This document shows, one piece after another, positions 16,373 through 24,596 of a stretch of 64,000 nt of DNA. The first letter of the stretch is position 1; the number at the start of each line of letters is the position of its first letter. The stretch covers positions 1 through 64,000 of the forward strand of contig NZ_JACRYT010000009.1 in assembly GCF_014333425.1 (NCBI RefSeq), in the 5' to 3' direction. A program made the position numbers and the translations under genes. This stretch comes from Zhenpiania hominis. Lineage in GTDB: Bacteria > Bacillota > Clostridia > Peptostreptococcales > Anaerovoracaceae. The notes below the pieces were generated by a model, which saw nothing but the letters and a program-made list of their open reading frames with translations, made no database searches and was not told the DNA's origin.

Positions 16373-17275
16373 CTATTTTTTCTCAAATTGTCCCAGCCAT
16401 GATGATACCAGTTCTTTATACTCCCGCGGCTTCTCCACATGGTGCATATGGGAAGTGTCCGCCAGAACCGCCAGCTTGGAATGCTTTACAGCCATATGGT
16501 AATCTGACACTGTTGCGGGCGTACATTCATCGAATTCCCCGCAGGTAAACAGCACCGGAATGTTTATTTCCGATAGGCGCGGCATTAAATCGAACGTTTT
16601 CAGATTCCCGGAGCAGATAAATTCACTCGGTCCCCACATTGTGTTGTAAACCTGCCATCCGGTTTTCCTGTCTCCATCGATGACATACTGTGGCCAGTCC
16701 TCCAGCCTGCACATATGCCTGCGATCAAACTCGGTGACCGCCGCCGCGAAGTCAACGGAACTGTAATCGCCGCTTTCCTCTGCCTTTTGAATTGCCTCCC
16801 TGTGCTCCGGCGGCAGTTTTGAAACCAGAACCGCGCAGTCATCCGCCAGGCTCCGTGCCCGCATAACCGGACCGCCAAAAACAGCGGCTCGGACGCCTTT
16901 CTGCGTGCGGTTCAAAAGATAGTACGCTCCCACCATAGTCCCCCAGGACTGTCCAAAGTAGAAAAATTCGTCCAGCTCCAGGGCGCTTCTCACTTCATTA
17001 ATTTCATCCGCGAAATAATCAATCGTCCAAAGCTCCGTCCGATCCGGCTTTTCTGAATTTCCACATCCCAGCTGGTCATAAAAAATAACCGGCCTGTCAT
17101 CCGCGAGAAGTTCCAAGGGCTTCAGATAATCGTGCGGGCACCCGGGACCGCCGTGTACACACAGCATCGGAAGTTTTGTTCTGTCTCTTCCCGCGATACG
17201 GTACCAGATACGGCCCTCCCTGCCATGTATATATCCTTCTTCTATATTGCCATCTTGTATTGTAATCTCACGCAT
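16373..17275 (-). CDS. proline-iminopeptidase-like alpha/beta hydrolase
   Basis: The protein is 300 residues from the ATG at 17275 (MREITIQDG), chosen because GAAGGGAG lies upstream; the frame is open to 17335. It shows HGGPGCPHDYL (oxyanion hole, around 40), DQLGCGNS, the nucleophile elbow GQSWGT (around 108-113), Asp in GEFDECTP and His in TSHMHHVE. These are the S33 peptidase (proline iminopeptidase / tricorn-interacting factor) motifs. It probably removes N-terminal residues from short peptides in the cytoplasm; no signal peptide is seen. Confidence 0.88.
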   Translation of the reverse strand: MREITIQDGNIEEGYIHGREGRIWYRIAGRDRTKLPMLCVHGGPGCPHDYLKPLELLADDRPVIFYDQLGCGNSEKPDRTELWTIDYFADEINEVRSALELDEFFYFGQSWGTMVGAYYLLNRTQKGVRAAVFGGPVMRARSLADDCAVLVSKLPPEHREAIQKAEESGDYSSVDFAAAVTEFDRRHMCRLEDWPQYVIDGDRKTGWQVYNTMWGPSEFICSGNLKTFDLMPRLSEINIPVLFTCGEFDECTPATVSDYHMAVKHSKLAVLADTSHMHHVEKPREYKELVSSWLGQFEKK

Positions 17276-17324
17276 TATTTTCTCCCTTCTTTTTCTCAAA
17301 TTGCGACAGTTGTGTTTCTGACAG

Positions 17325-17438
17325 CTAGCTGACAACTCCCAGTTCCCAAAGGATCAGATAAATCAACACAGCCATATGCACGGCCGTCGCAATCGGAACC
17401 GTAATCCTGAAAACCCCTCTATAGCAGCCCGTACGATA
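17325..17438 (-). pseudogene. 3' remnant of a membrane transporter gene
   Basis: Read on the minus strand, the bases before the hydrolase gene encode about 37 codons ending VFRITVPIATAVHMAVLIYL then ILWELGVVS and a stop at 17325. This is a typical last transmembrane helix of a permease, but the frame is closed upstream by a stop and there is no start. The remaining gene is gone; the sequence upstream to 17780 is non-coding. Confidence 0.5.
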
Positions 17439-17783
17439 TTAGAAACAATTGATAAAAAACGCAAAATGTTTATAAATTTTACTGGGACACAGAGCACGAA
17501 TAAGCCAGAGTTTCCAAAATCAGCTGTTATCTGCTTATTTGGCGCTCCAAACCGCTGAATTTTATAGAAACAATTTCTGAAAAATGAAATGTGTTGATAA
17601 ACTCAGCACAGCCCGCCTCTACACATTTATACTTTTTAAAGCTTACCAAAATTCAGTATCCCGAATCTGTATTTGCTCGTCCTGTATTTTACAGTTTATC
17701 AGAAATAGGCATCCAATGCCATTTCTTGTACGCCATTCGAGAGAGGAATTTATCATCTGCCTATTATCTTTTGGTTTCCAAAG
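17439..17783. other. gene-free interval with a degenerate direct repeat
   Basis: No gene is supported in these 345 bases. TAGAAACAATT followed by an A-rich stretch and a TTTATAAA/TGATAAA-like motif occurs near 17440-17485 and, less exactly, near 17563-17610, about 123 bases apart. It looks like decayed sequence left by loss of the transporter gene. Confidence 0.4.
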
Positions 17784-17820
17784 TAAAAATCCCCCGACTC
17801 CAAGGGTTGGAGTTCGGGGG
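17784..17820 (-). terminator. terminator of the rplM-rpsI operon
   Basis: On the minus strand CCCCCGAACTCCAA (17820-17807) pairs with TTGGAGTCGGGGG (17803-17791), with a single bulge and a three-base loop, followed by ATTTTTAC. It is very stable. It lies 233 bases after the rpsI stop, leaving an unusually long 3' untranslated region. Confidence 0.85.
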
Positions 17821-18052
17821 TTTCCACACGAATAGGATGCTCGTAAGAGCGAGTTTTTCGGATAGGTGCTGCGTCGTAGATTGCTGCAAATCGCTGTGCT
17901 CTTGGACAATCCTGACGGCGCACTTTCCATTGCTCTGCTCTTTCTGAGCAATCGCAAGGACAAGTGCTGCGTCGTAAAGCGCCACGCGCTGAAGCGCTGC
18001 GCTTCTGACAGGGGACCTTCCAACGGCTCGTTCCTCGCCGGGATAGGTCTCC
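17821..18052 (-). other. long 3' untranslated region of rpsI with direct repeats
   Basis: Between the rpsI stop and its terminator are 232 bases. TACGACGCAGCAC (minus strand) occurs twice, at 17878-17866 and 17976-17964, 98 bases apart. A GCTC/GAGC hairpin lies near 17841-17852. A 73-codon frame at 17764-17985 runs into the terminator and has no ribosome site, so I do not call it a gene. Confidence 0.45.
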
Positions 18053-18448
18053 CTATCTCTTCGAGAACTGGCTGGCTCTTCTGGCTTTTTTGAGTCCGTA
18101 TTTCTTTCTTTCTTTCATACGGGAGTCTCTTGTTAAAAAGCCTGCCGCTTTCAGCGCCGGTCTGTAAGCTTCTCTGTCCGCTTCGCACAGGGCTCTTGCG
18201 ATTCCATGTCTCAGAGCGCCTGCCTGGCCGGTGTAACCGCCGCCTTTTACAGTCGCAATTACATCGAATTTGCCTTCGCAGCCCGCGATTTCAAACGGAC
18301 GCTTTACTTCTCTCTTTACGATTTCCATTGCGATGTAATCGTCCAGAGATTTGCCGTTTACGGTAACGTTTCCAGTACCAGGGAGTAATCTCACTCTAGC
18401 AACTGAAGACTTTCTTCTTCCTGTTCCATAATATTGTGTTTTTGCCAT
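18053..18448 (-). CDS. rpsI: 30S ribosomal protein S9
   Basis: The 131-residue S9 protein of the small subunit head. [16 protein letters not shown] at the start, [19 protein letters not shown] in the middle and the C-terminal tail [17 protein letters not shown], whose last Lys-Arg reaches the P-site tRNA, are all present. It follows rplM by 17 bases in the universal rplM-rpsI operon and has a GAAGGGAGG ribosome site. Confidence 0.98.
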   Translation of the reverse strand: MAKTQYYGTGRRKSSVARVRLLPGTGNVTVNGKSLDDYIAMEIVKREVKRPFEIAGCEGKFDVIATVKGGGYTGQAGALRHGIARALCEADREAYRPALKAAGFLTRDSRMKERKKYGLKKARRASQFSKR

Positions 18449-18465
18449 TGTGTAACCCTCCCTTC

Positions 18466-18894
18466 TTAAATATCCAGTACTTCCGGTTTCTGTGCCGCAT
18501 GATCATGTTCCGGACCTGCGTAAACCTTTAACTTCTTGTACATCTGTCTGCCCAGCTTGCCGTTCGGCATCATGCCTTTAATCGCATGGCGGACAACTTC
18601 GGTCGGATGCTTTTCCATCATCTGTTCGAAGGTTACTTCTCTCAGACCGCCCGGATATCCGGTGTGTCTCTTGTAAATCTTTTCTTTTCTCTTCTTGCCG
18701 GTTACCTCAACCTTTTCCGCGTTGATTACGATTACATAATCACCACAGTCAACGTGAGGAGTGTAAGTCGGTTTGTTTTTTCCTCTCAGAATTGCCGCTA
18801 CCTGTGAAGCCATTCTTCCGAGGTTCTTGCCTTCAGCGTCTACAACGTACCATTTACGTTCCACTTCATGAGGCTTTGCGATAAATGAACTCAT
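18466..18894 (-). CDS. rplM: 50S ribosomal protein L13
   Basis: The 142-residue L13, an early assembly protein of the large subunit. [17 protein letters not shown] near the start, [18 protein letters not shown] and the [20 protein letters not shown] core are standard. It is the first gene of the operon with rpsI. The 150 bases upstream contain hairpins that may act as an autoregulatory L13 leader. Confidence 0.98.
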   Translation of the reverse strand: MSSFIAKPHEVERKWYVVDAEGKNLGRMASQVAAILRGKNKPTYTPHVDCGDYVIVINAEKVEVTGKKRKEKIYKRHTGYPGGLREVTFEQMMEKHPTEVVRHAIKGMMPNGKLGRQMYKKLKVYAGPEHDHAAQKPEVLDI

Positions 18895-19000
18895 CTTTTC
18901 TTTCCTTTCTACCTACTGGGATCGTTTCCGATCGTCTTCGGCCCTGTCTACTGAGATTCGCCACGGCGAATCGTGTTCGACGAACTAAAACTGATAACGT
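18895..19000 (-). promoter_or_regulatory. possible L13 leader before rplM
   Basis: The region contains GATTCGCC/GGCGAATC (18955-18962 and 18965-18972, an eight-base perfect stem) and CGATCGGAAACGATC next to the ribosome site. Bacillota rplM genes often carry a structured leader bound by L13. I cannot confirm a match to that family's consensus. Confidence 0.35.
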
Positions 19001-19042
19001 TTAGCCGCACTCGCTCCGGACGGAAATTCCATCCTGCTCATG

Positions 19043-19072
19043 CGAAAATATCGTGCCGCAAAACGCGGCACG
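19043..19072 (-). terminator. terminator of the membrane-protein gene
   Basis: CGTGCCGC (19052-19059) and GCGGCACG (19065-19072) form a perfect eight-base stem followed on the minus strand by ATATTTTC. It lies 30 bases after the stop of the small membrane protein and separates it from rplM. Confidence 0.7.
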
Positions 19073-19102
19073 AACTAATTGTACACGTTCCGTCCCTGAA
19101 AG

Positions 19103-19669
19103 TCAAAGGTTTTTTGCGGAAAACTTCAGTAATTCCAGAGTGTCTATCACATCCAAAACAAAAATCAGCTGCAAAACAATGTGAACTGACATCTGCTTTC
19201 GGGAAAGGGAACCATTCTGGCGCAGTAAACGTGCCAGTGCGATTCCGTAACAAGAGCTTCCCGCCATAATGATATAAGTCGATGCTACCGCGCAAAGAAC
19301 CCAGTTCCATACCCATGGCAGAAAAACCGCAAATCCCCTTGACGCTCCGAATATAACCGCAGCAATCATCAGACAAACCAGAAAGTTTATGATAAAAAAC
19401 GGGATCGAACCCAGCTTCATACCTTTCATCGCCTGACGCAGCAGAATACCGTCCTTTTCCCGAAAGTACCTGACAGCGCAGGAAATATTAAGGATAATCA
19501 ACGTAACCACCGCCGCGAAGCATAACAGCATAAAAAGAGCCGCCGCGGCCGCCAGTCCTTTGGAAAAAGCGGAAGGGGCCTTGAGAAAATAATACAGGCC
19601 TCCAATTTCCGCTAAAATACTGAACAGATAAAGATACAGCACTACAAGGAAACGATCTTTACGCGCCAT
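19103..19669 (-). CDS. small multi-pass membrane protein, function unknown
   Basis: The 188-residue protein has about four or five hydrophobic segments (around 10-30, 40-65, 90-115, 125-150 and a last amphipathic stretch) and a basic loop, RYFREKDGILLRQAMKG. The ATG at 19669 (MARKDRFLV) has AGAAAGGAA upstream; a longer frame to 19696 is less likely. I do not recognise a family. It is 34 bases downstream of the hydrolase gene and may be the last gene of the lysine-riboswitch operon. Confidence 0.75.
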   Translation of the reverse strand: MARKDRFLVVLYLYLFSILAEIGGLYYFLKAPSAFSKGLAAAAALFMLLCFAAVVTLIILNISCAVRYFREKDGILLRQAMKGMKLGSIPFFIINFLVCLMIAAVIFGASRGFAVFLPWVWNWVLCAVASTYIIMAGSSCYGIALARLLRQNGSLSRKQMSVHIVLQLIFVLDVIDTLELLKFSAKNL

Positions 19670-19703
19670 AAACAGTTCCTTTCTATCTGAACCCACCGGA
19701 ATT

Positions 19704-20405
19704 CTATTTCAGTTTTCCTTCCAGCACGTCAATTGTCTGCTCTGTACTGAGCACTTCGCAGTACAGTTTGTTCATGATTTTCAGTTCCGCGTCATGATGC
19801 TCCATGCAGGCCGCCGCGCAGGCGTCTTCCACGCAGATTACCTGAAATCCCTCATCCGCCAGACCGCGTACCGTTCCCGCGACACACTGATCCGTCACGA
19901 TTCCGGTAACGACCACGGTTTCCACGCCCAGATTGCGGATCAGTCTGGTGTAATTGGTTCCCGCCACAACGCTGTCTGTCGTCTTATTCACTACAATTTC
20001 CTCCGGAAGCGGTTTCAGTTCGTCGATCATTTCCGCTTCCTCCGTATGTACATACAGGAAGATGCCGTTCCATCCTTCTGTTTTCTGCACCGGTTCCCGA
20101 TCTTCGCCGTCCGGCCGCAGGCAGGCGATCCTGCCGAAGGTTACCAGCAGTCCTTTGTCTCTGAAATAATTCAGCAGTTTCACATTATTGGGAATTACAA
20201 TATCGTCAAGACGGTCATGGAACGGCAGCCAGCGTTCCCATTCTCCGGTTTCCCGGAAGGTGATCGATTCTCCGATTTCCCTGGAAATAAATTCTTTCTG
20301 CATGTCCACGATCAACAGCGCCGTCTTTTTCGGATCCACAATCAGATCCGGCCAGTCGGTCATGGTTTCATAATAATAAGATAAATACTTTGGATTTGGT
20401 TTCAT
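19704..20405 (-). CDS. isochorismatase-fold cysteine hydrolase
   Basis: The 233-residue protein carries the catalytic triad of the isochorismatase/nicotinamidase superfamily: Asp in ALLIVDMQKEF (around 34), Lys in VVNKTTDSVVAGT (around 141) and Cys in IVTDQCVAGTVRG (around 172), with the cis-peptide TGIVTD. Members hydrolyse amides such as nicotinamide, biuret or N-carbamoyl compounds. It begins 12 bases after the permease stop, so it shares that gene's lysine-riboswitch control. This suggests a lysine-derived or amide substrate, but that is inference. Confidence 0.88.
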   Translation of the reverse strand: MKPNPKYLSYYYETMTDWPDLIVDPKKTALLIVDMQKEFISREIGESITFRETGEWERWLPFHDRLDDIVIPNNVKLLNYFRDKGLLVTFGRIACLRPDGEDREPVQKTEGWNGIFLYVHTEEAEMIDELKPLPEEIVVNKTTDSVVAGTNYTRLIRNLGVETVVVTGIVTDQCVAGTVRGLADEGFQVICVEDACAAACMEHHDAELKIMNKLYCEVLSTEQTIDVLEGKLK

Positions 20406-20417
20406 CTCCGTTCCCCC

Positions 20418-21746
20418 TTATTCTTCATAAATTTTCGGTTTTACTTTAAATCCTTTTGTTGTAATCGCCATAACGATCAGACCTACAAACAGCCAGGAAA
20501 ATCCTACGATAAAGGAAATCGTGGAAAGGCTGATCCACAGGTATCCGCAGATCAGGAAGCCGCATCCCGGCAGGATGAGATATTTCAGCACATTGCGTTC
20601 TTTCTTTCTGAAGAAAAAGTATACAATAACAGAAAGGTTTACGCACATGAATCCAAACAGTCCTCCGAAGTTCATCAATTCTGTCACCAGCGCCATATCC
20701 AGTGTCAGGGAGCCGATTACGCCGATGGCGCACATAATCAGAATGTTAAAAATCGGCGTTTTAAATTTCGGATGCAGATAAGTAAAGAATTTTTTCGGCA
20801 GCACTTCGTCTCTCCCCATACCGTACATCAGTCTTGCCGCGCTGGACTGCCCCGCGATTCCCGCGGTAAATGTGGATAAAATAACGGCAAAGGTATAAAG
20901 TCCCGACATCAGAGTGCCTCCCGCCATCTGCGCCACTTCAAAGAGAGAAGTATCCGCGCTTTCAAAGCTGGTATAATCCGGCCACGCAAGCTGCGCTACA
21001 TAAGCCTGCAGGATGAAAATCACTCCTCCGCCAATACAGGCAATTACCGCTGCCCTGCCGATGTCTTTTTTCGGACGCACTGCTTCTTCGGCCATAGTGG
21101 TAATCGAGTCAAATCCTAAAAACGAGAAACAAGCCAGAGCGCCTCCCGCTACCAGCACGCTGATATTCGTCACACCCGGATTATAAAACGGTCTTGAGGA
21201 AATCAGCGTTCCCTCTCCCGCTCCGCCGAGGACGGCCCTCGCGCATACGATGATAAACATCACGACAATCGCGCCCATTACCGCCACCAGCAACAGATTC
21301 GTTCTTGCCGCCATCTGAACGCCGACGCAGTTTACAACCGTAACCACACCCGCGATAATCAGCACCCACGCGAAAAACGGAATCTGCGGTACCGCCGCGT
21401 TGGCATAGGACGCGCCTGTAATAAATACAATCAGCGGAACCAGAACATAGTCAATATAAATCGCCCATCCCGCAAAGAAACCCAAATGCGGATTAATCCC
21501 TCTCTGTGTATAAGAATATGTAGAACCCGCTACCGGAAAGGCTCCCGCCATGCTCCCGTAACTGGTAGCTGTAAACAGCATTGCGATCATGGCCACGACG
21601 TAGGCCATTGCCAGTGTGCCGCCTGTCACCGCGGACGCGTTTCCATAGATATACGCCGGCGCGATCGGCGTCATAAACGCGATCCCATAGATCGCCAGGT
21701 CCTTTAACTTCAGGACTCTCTTCAGTTCTCCTCTTTGTTCTTCCAT
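20418..21746 (-). CDS. APC-family amino acid permease under lysine riboswitch control
   Basis: The 442-residue permease has about 12 transmembrane helices and the APC fold: GIAFMTPIAPAYIYG in TM1 (unwound segment), SYTQRGINPHLGFFAGW, and FLGFDSITTMAEEAVRP with the Glu-Glu before the loop. It imports an amino acid with protons or by exchange. A lysine riboswitch and terminator lie directly upstream, so lysine (or an analogue) is the best substrate guess. It heads a probable operon with the cysteine hydrolase and a small membrane protein. Confidence 0.88.
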   Translation of the reverse strand: MEEQRGELKRVLKLKDLAIYGIAFMTPIAPAYIYGNASAVTGGTLAMAYVVAMIAMLFTATSYGSMAGAFPVAGSTYSYTQRGINPHLGFFAGWAIYIDYVLVPLIVFITGASYANAAVPQIPFFAWVLIIAGVVTVVNCVGVQMAARTNLLLVAVMGAIVVMFIIVCARAVLGGAGEGTLISSRPFYNPGVTNISVLVAGGALACFSFLGFDSITTMAEEAVRPKKDIGRAAVIACIGGGVIFILQAYVAQLAWPDYTSFESADTSLFEVAQMAGGTLMSGLYTFAVILSTFTAGIAGQSSAARLMYGMGRDEVLPKKFFTYLHPKFKTPIFNILIMCAIGVIGSLTLDMALVTELMNFGGLFGFMCVNLSVIVYFFFRKKERNVLKYLILPGCGFLICGYLWISLSTISFIVGFSWLFVGLIVMAITTKGFKVKPKIYEE

Positions 21747-21791
21747 GTTTCACTCCTTTTCTTCCATTTACCCCTTTATGGGCAGTACATT

Positions 21792-21829
21792 ATAAAATGA
21801 AAAAGCCGACGGAGCATTCCCGCCGACTT
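21792..21829 (-). terminator. riboswitch expression-platform terminator
   Basis: In minus-strand RNA AAGUCGGCGG (21829-21820) pairs with CCGUCGGCUU (21812-21803) over ten pairs, two of them G-U, followed by UUUUCAUUUU. The pairing works only on the minus strand. It sits about 30 bases below the lysine aptamer and about 50 bases before the permease start. Confidence 0.85.
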
Positions 21830-21859
21830 TCTTTTTCGTATCTTTTACAAATCAAAAAG

Positions 21860-22033
21860 TGTTCAGGGATAGCTCAACTGCAGGTTTTCTGCAGACAGCC
21901 ATATAGTTCTTCACTATATGTCCACCAGAATTCCGCGCCCGAAATTCCAGTTCGGCGAAACTGCCCCCCAAACCGGTTCATTGCCCGCCGGCGATCCGGT
22001 TCTTCTTGCGCTTCGCTCCTCTATCAGCCTGTC
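21860..22033 (-). promoter_or_regulatory. lysine riboswitch aptamer
   Basis: Minus-strand RNA shows the hallmark segments of the lysine (L box) aptamer in order: a P1 strand CAGGCUGAUAG, then GAGGAGCGAAGCGCAAGAAG, a GGCAGUUUCGCCGAA-like junction, the CAUAUAGUGAAGAACUAUAUG hairpin arm (two halves of one stem), CUGUC, a CUGCAG/CUGCAG stem, and GAGCUAUC closing P1 with CCUG. A terminator follows. By family knowledge lysine binding stabilises termination, so the downstream permease is made when lysine is scarce. Confidence 0.88.
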
Positions 22034-22035
22034 TT

Positions 22036-22064
22036 AGTTTACTAAAATTTTGGATCTGTTTCAA
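22036..22064 (-). promoter_or_regulatory. promoter of the lysine-riboswitch operon
   Basis: On the minus strand TTGAAA (22064-22059) and TAAACT (22041-22036) are 17 bases apart. The -35 box lies only 17 bases below the tyrS stop codon. Confidence 0.65.
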
Positions 22065-22081
22065 TCTTTTTTGTCGAATTT

Positions 22082-23413
22082 TTACGATTCTGTCAGTTCC
22101 ACTACCAGTTTTTTCTTTTTTCCCTTTTCAACTAGCAGTTTCCCGTCTTTGAACGTATCTACTGTAACCATCATTTTCTTATCTGTCACCTTTTCGCCAT
22201 CCAGCTTCAGGCCGCCCTGCTCGATGGTCATAAATCCTTCCCGGTTGCTCGGCACAAGTCCAAGATCCCGAATAAAGGTTACGACTCCGATACCTTCCCC
22301 TTCAAAGTCCGATCTTGCTTTCTGCACTTTCGGAATATTGTCCAGGCTGCCTCCGCCGCCGAACGCCGCGCGAGCTCCTTCCTGCGCTTTTTTCGCTTCT
22401 TCCTCACCATGAACCAGCTTCGTCACTTCGTAAGCCAGGATTTCTTTTGCCTTGTTAATTTCCTGTCCTTCCAGAGCAGCCAGTTTTCTAACTTCGTCCA
22501 TCGGCAGAAACGTTAGCATCCGCAGACATTTTTCCACATCCGCGTCCGCCACGTTTCGCCAGTACTGATAAAATTCATAAGGCGATGTTTTTTCCGCATT
22601 CAGCCACAGGGCGCCTTTCTGGGTTTTTCCCATTTTCTTGCCCTCGCTGGTGGTCAGAAGAGAGAAGGTCATACCGTATACCTGCTTGTCACAGGCTTTT
22701 CTGGTCAGTTCAATTCCGCCCAGGACGTTGGACCACTGATCGTTTCCTCCGAACTGCATTTTGCAGTCAAAGTCCCTTGCCATAACCATAAAGTCATAGC
22801 TCTGCATCAGCATGTAGTTAAACTCCAGGAAAGACAGACCTCTCTCCATTCTCTGTTTGAAACATTCGGCTCTCAGCATATTGTTGACGCTGAAATGCTT
22901 TCCGATTTCCCGAATAAACTCAATATAGTTTAAAGGCAATAGCCAGGACGCGTTGTTCACACATACCGCTTTGCCCGGTTCCGGGGTTTTGTTTTCCTTT
23001 CCAGGACTGTAGACACCATTGTTCCCGCTGTACTGCCATTCTTCATCAAATTCGATGAAACGGTCGAACAGCTTTTTAAAGTTATCGCAGTTATTTTGAA
23101 TCGTCTCCGGCGTCATCATCTGCCGCATATCGGTTCTGCCAGACGGATCTCCCACCATTCCGGTACCGCCGCCGATGAGTACAACTGGCGTATGCCCGAA
23201 TTTCTGCATATACATCATGATAATTACCTGCATAAAATGACCTACATGCAGGCAGTCCGCAGTCGGGTCAAAACCAATATAAAATTTGATCTTCTCTTTC
23301 CCCAGCAACTCCCGAATCGCTTCGTCATCAGTTGTCTGCTCGATAAAGCCTCTTTCCTTTAATACGTCATATACATTTGTATGCTGGCTGACGTTATCAG
23401 GTATAAAATTCAT
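22082..23413 (-). CDS. tyrS: tyrosyl-tRNA synthetase
   Basis: The 443-residue class Ic enzyme charges tRNA-Tyr. Signatures: [16 protein letters not shown] (HIGH motif as HVGH), [10 protein letters not shown], and GKKMGKT in place of KMSKS; a C-terminal S4-like RNA-binding region ends the protein. The ATG at 23413 (MNFIPDNV) has GGAGG five bases upstream; a TTG at 23425 is less likely. It is the last gene of the prfA operon. No T-box leader precedes it. No terminator of its own is seen before the lysine riboswitch. Confidence 0.96.
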   Translation of the reverse strand: MNFIPDNVSQHTNVYDVLKERGFIEQTTDDEAIRELLGKEKIKFYIGFDPTADCLHVGHFMQVIIMMYMQKFGHTPVVLIGGGTGMVGDPSGRTDMRQMMTPETIQNNCDNFKKLFDRFIEFDEEWQYSGNNGVYSPGKENKTPEPGKAVCVNNASWLLPLNYIEFIREIGKHFSVNNMLRAECFKQRMERGLSFLEFNYMLMQSYDFMVMARDFDCKMQFGGNDQWSNVLGGIELTRKACDKQVYGMTFSLLTTSEGKKMGKTQKGALWLNAEKTSPYEFYQYWRNVADADVEKCLRMLTFLPMDEVRKLAALEGQEINKAKEILAYEVTKLVHGEEEAKKAQEGARAAFGGGGSLDNIPKVQKARSDFEGEGIGVVTFIRDLGLVPSNREGFMTIEQGGLKLDGEKVTDKKMMVTVDTFKDGKLLVEKGKKKKLVVELTES

Positions 23414-23425
23414 ACATTCCTCCAA

Positions 23426-24055
23426 TTATTTAGTTCCATATAGCCTATCGCCGGCATCTCCGAGCCCCGGAACGATATACGCGTGTTCGTTCAGACGCTC
23501 GTCCTTAGCCGCGATAAAAATGTCAACATCCGGATGTGCCTTCTGCAGCACTTCAATGCCTTCCGGCGCTGCGATCAGACACATAAAGATAATTTTTCTT
23601 CCACCTCGTTCTTTAATAAAATCAATGGCAGCAGCAGCGCTTCCGCCTGTCGCGAGCATCGGATCCACAACAAAAATTTCCCGTTTGTCAATGTCGTTTG
23701 GAAGCTTGCAGTAATACTCAATCGGTTCATGGGTTTGCGGATCCCGGTAAAGTCCGATATGCCCAACCTTCGCGTTCGGAACCAAAGCCAACATTCCGTC
23801 TACCATTCCCAGCCCTGCCCGGAGGATCGGCACAATCGCGATGTCTTCTCCTTTCAGCATGTTTACCGTCGTATCGCAGATGGGCGTTGTAATCTTTACT
23901 TCTTCCAGGGGCAGCTTCCTTGTTGCTTCATAGCCCATAAGCATGGAAATCTCCCTTACCAGTTCACGGAAGTCTTTTACACTTGTCTCCTTCTTACGGA
24001 TCATTGCTGTTTTATGCTGAATTAACGGATGATCAAATACATATACATTACCCAT
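23426..24055 (-). CDS. upp: uracil phosphoribosyltransferase
   Basis: The 209-residue enzyme makes UMP from uracil and PRPP in pyrimidine salvage. It has [15 protein letters not shown], the PRPP loop [18 protein letters not shown] and the C-terminal [14 protein letters not shown] uracil-binding end, all standard for Upp. It sits between rpiB and tyrS; the tyrS ribosome site begins at its stop codon. Confidence 0.97.
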   Translation of the reverse strand: MGNVYVFDHPLIQHKTAMIRKKETSVKDFRELVREISMLMGYEATRKLPLEEVKITTPICDTTVNMLKGEDIAIVPILRAGLGMVDGMLALVPNAKVGHIGLYRDPQTHEPIEYYCKLPNDIDKREIFVVDPMLATGGSAAAAIDFIKERGGRKIIFMCLIAAPEGIEVLQKAHPDVDIFIAAKDERLNEHAYIVPGLGDAGDRLYGTK

Positions 24056-24151
24056 AATTTACCTCCTTCGCAGAGCGTTTTCGTATTGCTGCGTCTCTTC
24101 ATTTATTTAATGTCCGGAAGGTTCCGGAATCATTAACACTGGTTGCTGTTC

Positions 24152-24583
24152 CTAGTAACGATTGAGCATGTCCACGCGTCTCTGGTGACGACCGCCTTCA
24201 AATTCAGTATCCAGCCATGCGGCAGTGATCTCCAGAGCGGTCTTTGTATCCGTTGTCCGACCTCCCATCGCCAGCATATTCGCATCATTGTGTTTTCTTG
24301 TCATAACTGCCATATTTACATCTGTGCAGAGCGCGCAGCGGACTCCCTTTACCTTGTTGGCCGCAATGGAAATCCCGATTCCCGTTCCACAGCAGACAAT
24401 ACCCCGATCTGCCTTTCCGCTTGCAACGGCTTCTCCGCAGGCGTGCCCGTATTCCGGATAATCCACGGATTCCTCCGAATTCGTACCCAGATCCAGAATT
24501 TCGATGCCCCTATCCTCCAGATATTTTTTTACTTCTTCCTTTAACTGATATCCGCCGTGGTCGCTGGCAATTGCAATTTTCAT
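24152..24583 (-). CDS. rpiB: ribose-5-phosphate isomerase B
   Basis: The 143-residue RpiB/LacAB-family enzyme interconverts ribose 5-phosphate and ribulose 5-phosphate. MKIAIASDHGGYQLKEEVK at the start, DYPEYGHACGEAV, the catalytic Cys in IVCCGTGIGISIAANK and the MTRKHNDANMLAMGGR motif are intact. About 95 bases separate it from upp, and 13 from the upstream Sua5 gene, giving a salvage/translation operon common in Clostridia. Confidence 0.95.
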   Translation of the reverse strand: MKIAIASDHGGYQLKEEVKKYLEDRGIEILDLGTNSEESVDYPEYGHACGEAVASGKADRGIVCCGTGIGISIAANKVKGVRCALCTDVNMAVMTRKHNDANMLAMGGRTTDTKTALEITAAWLDTEFEGGRHQRRVDMLNRY

Positions 24584-24596
24584 CCTTTGTCTCCTT

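Noticed and set aside
17643..18188. A 181-codon minus-strand open frame overlapping the end of rpsI
   Set aside because: It overlaps rpsI in another frame, runs through the rplM-rpsI terminator and has no ribosome site.
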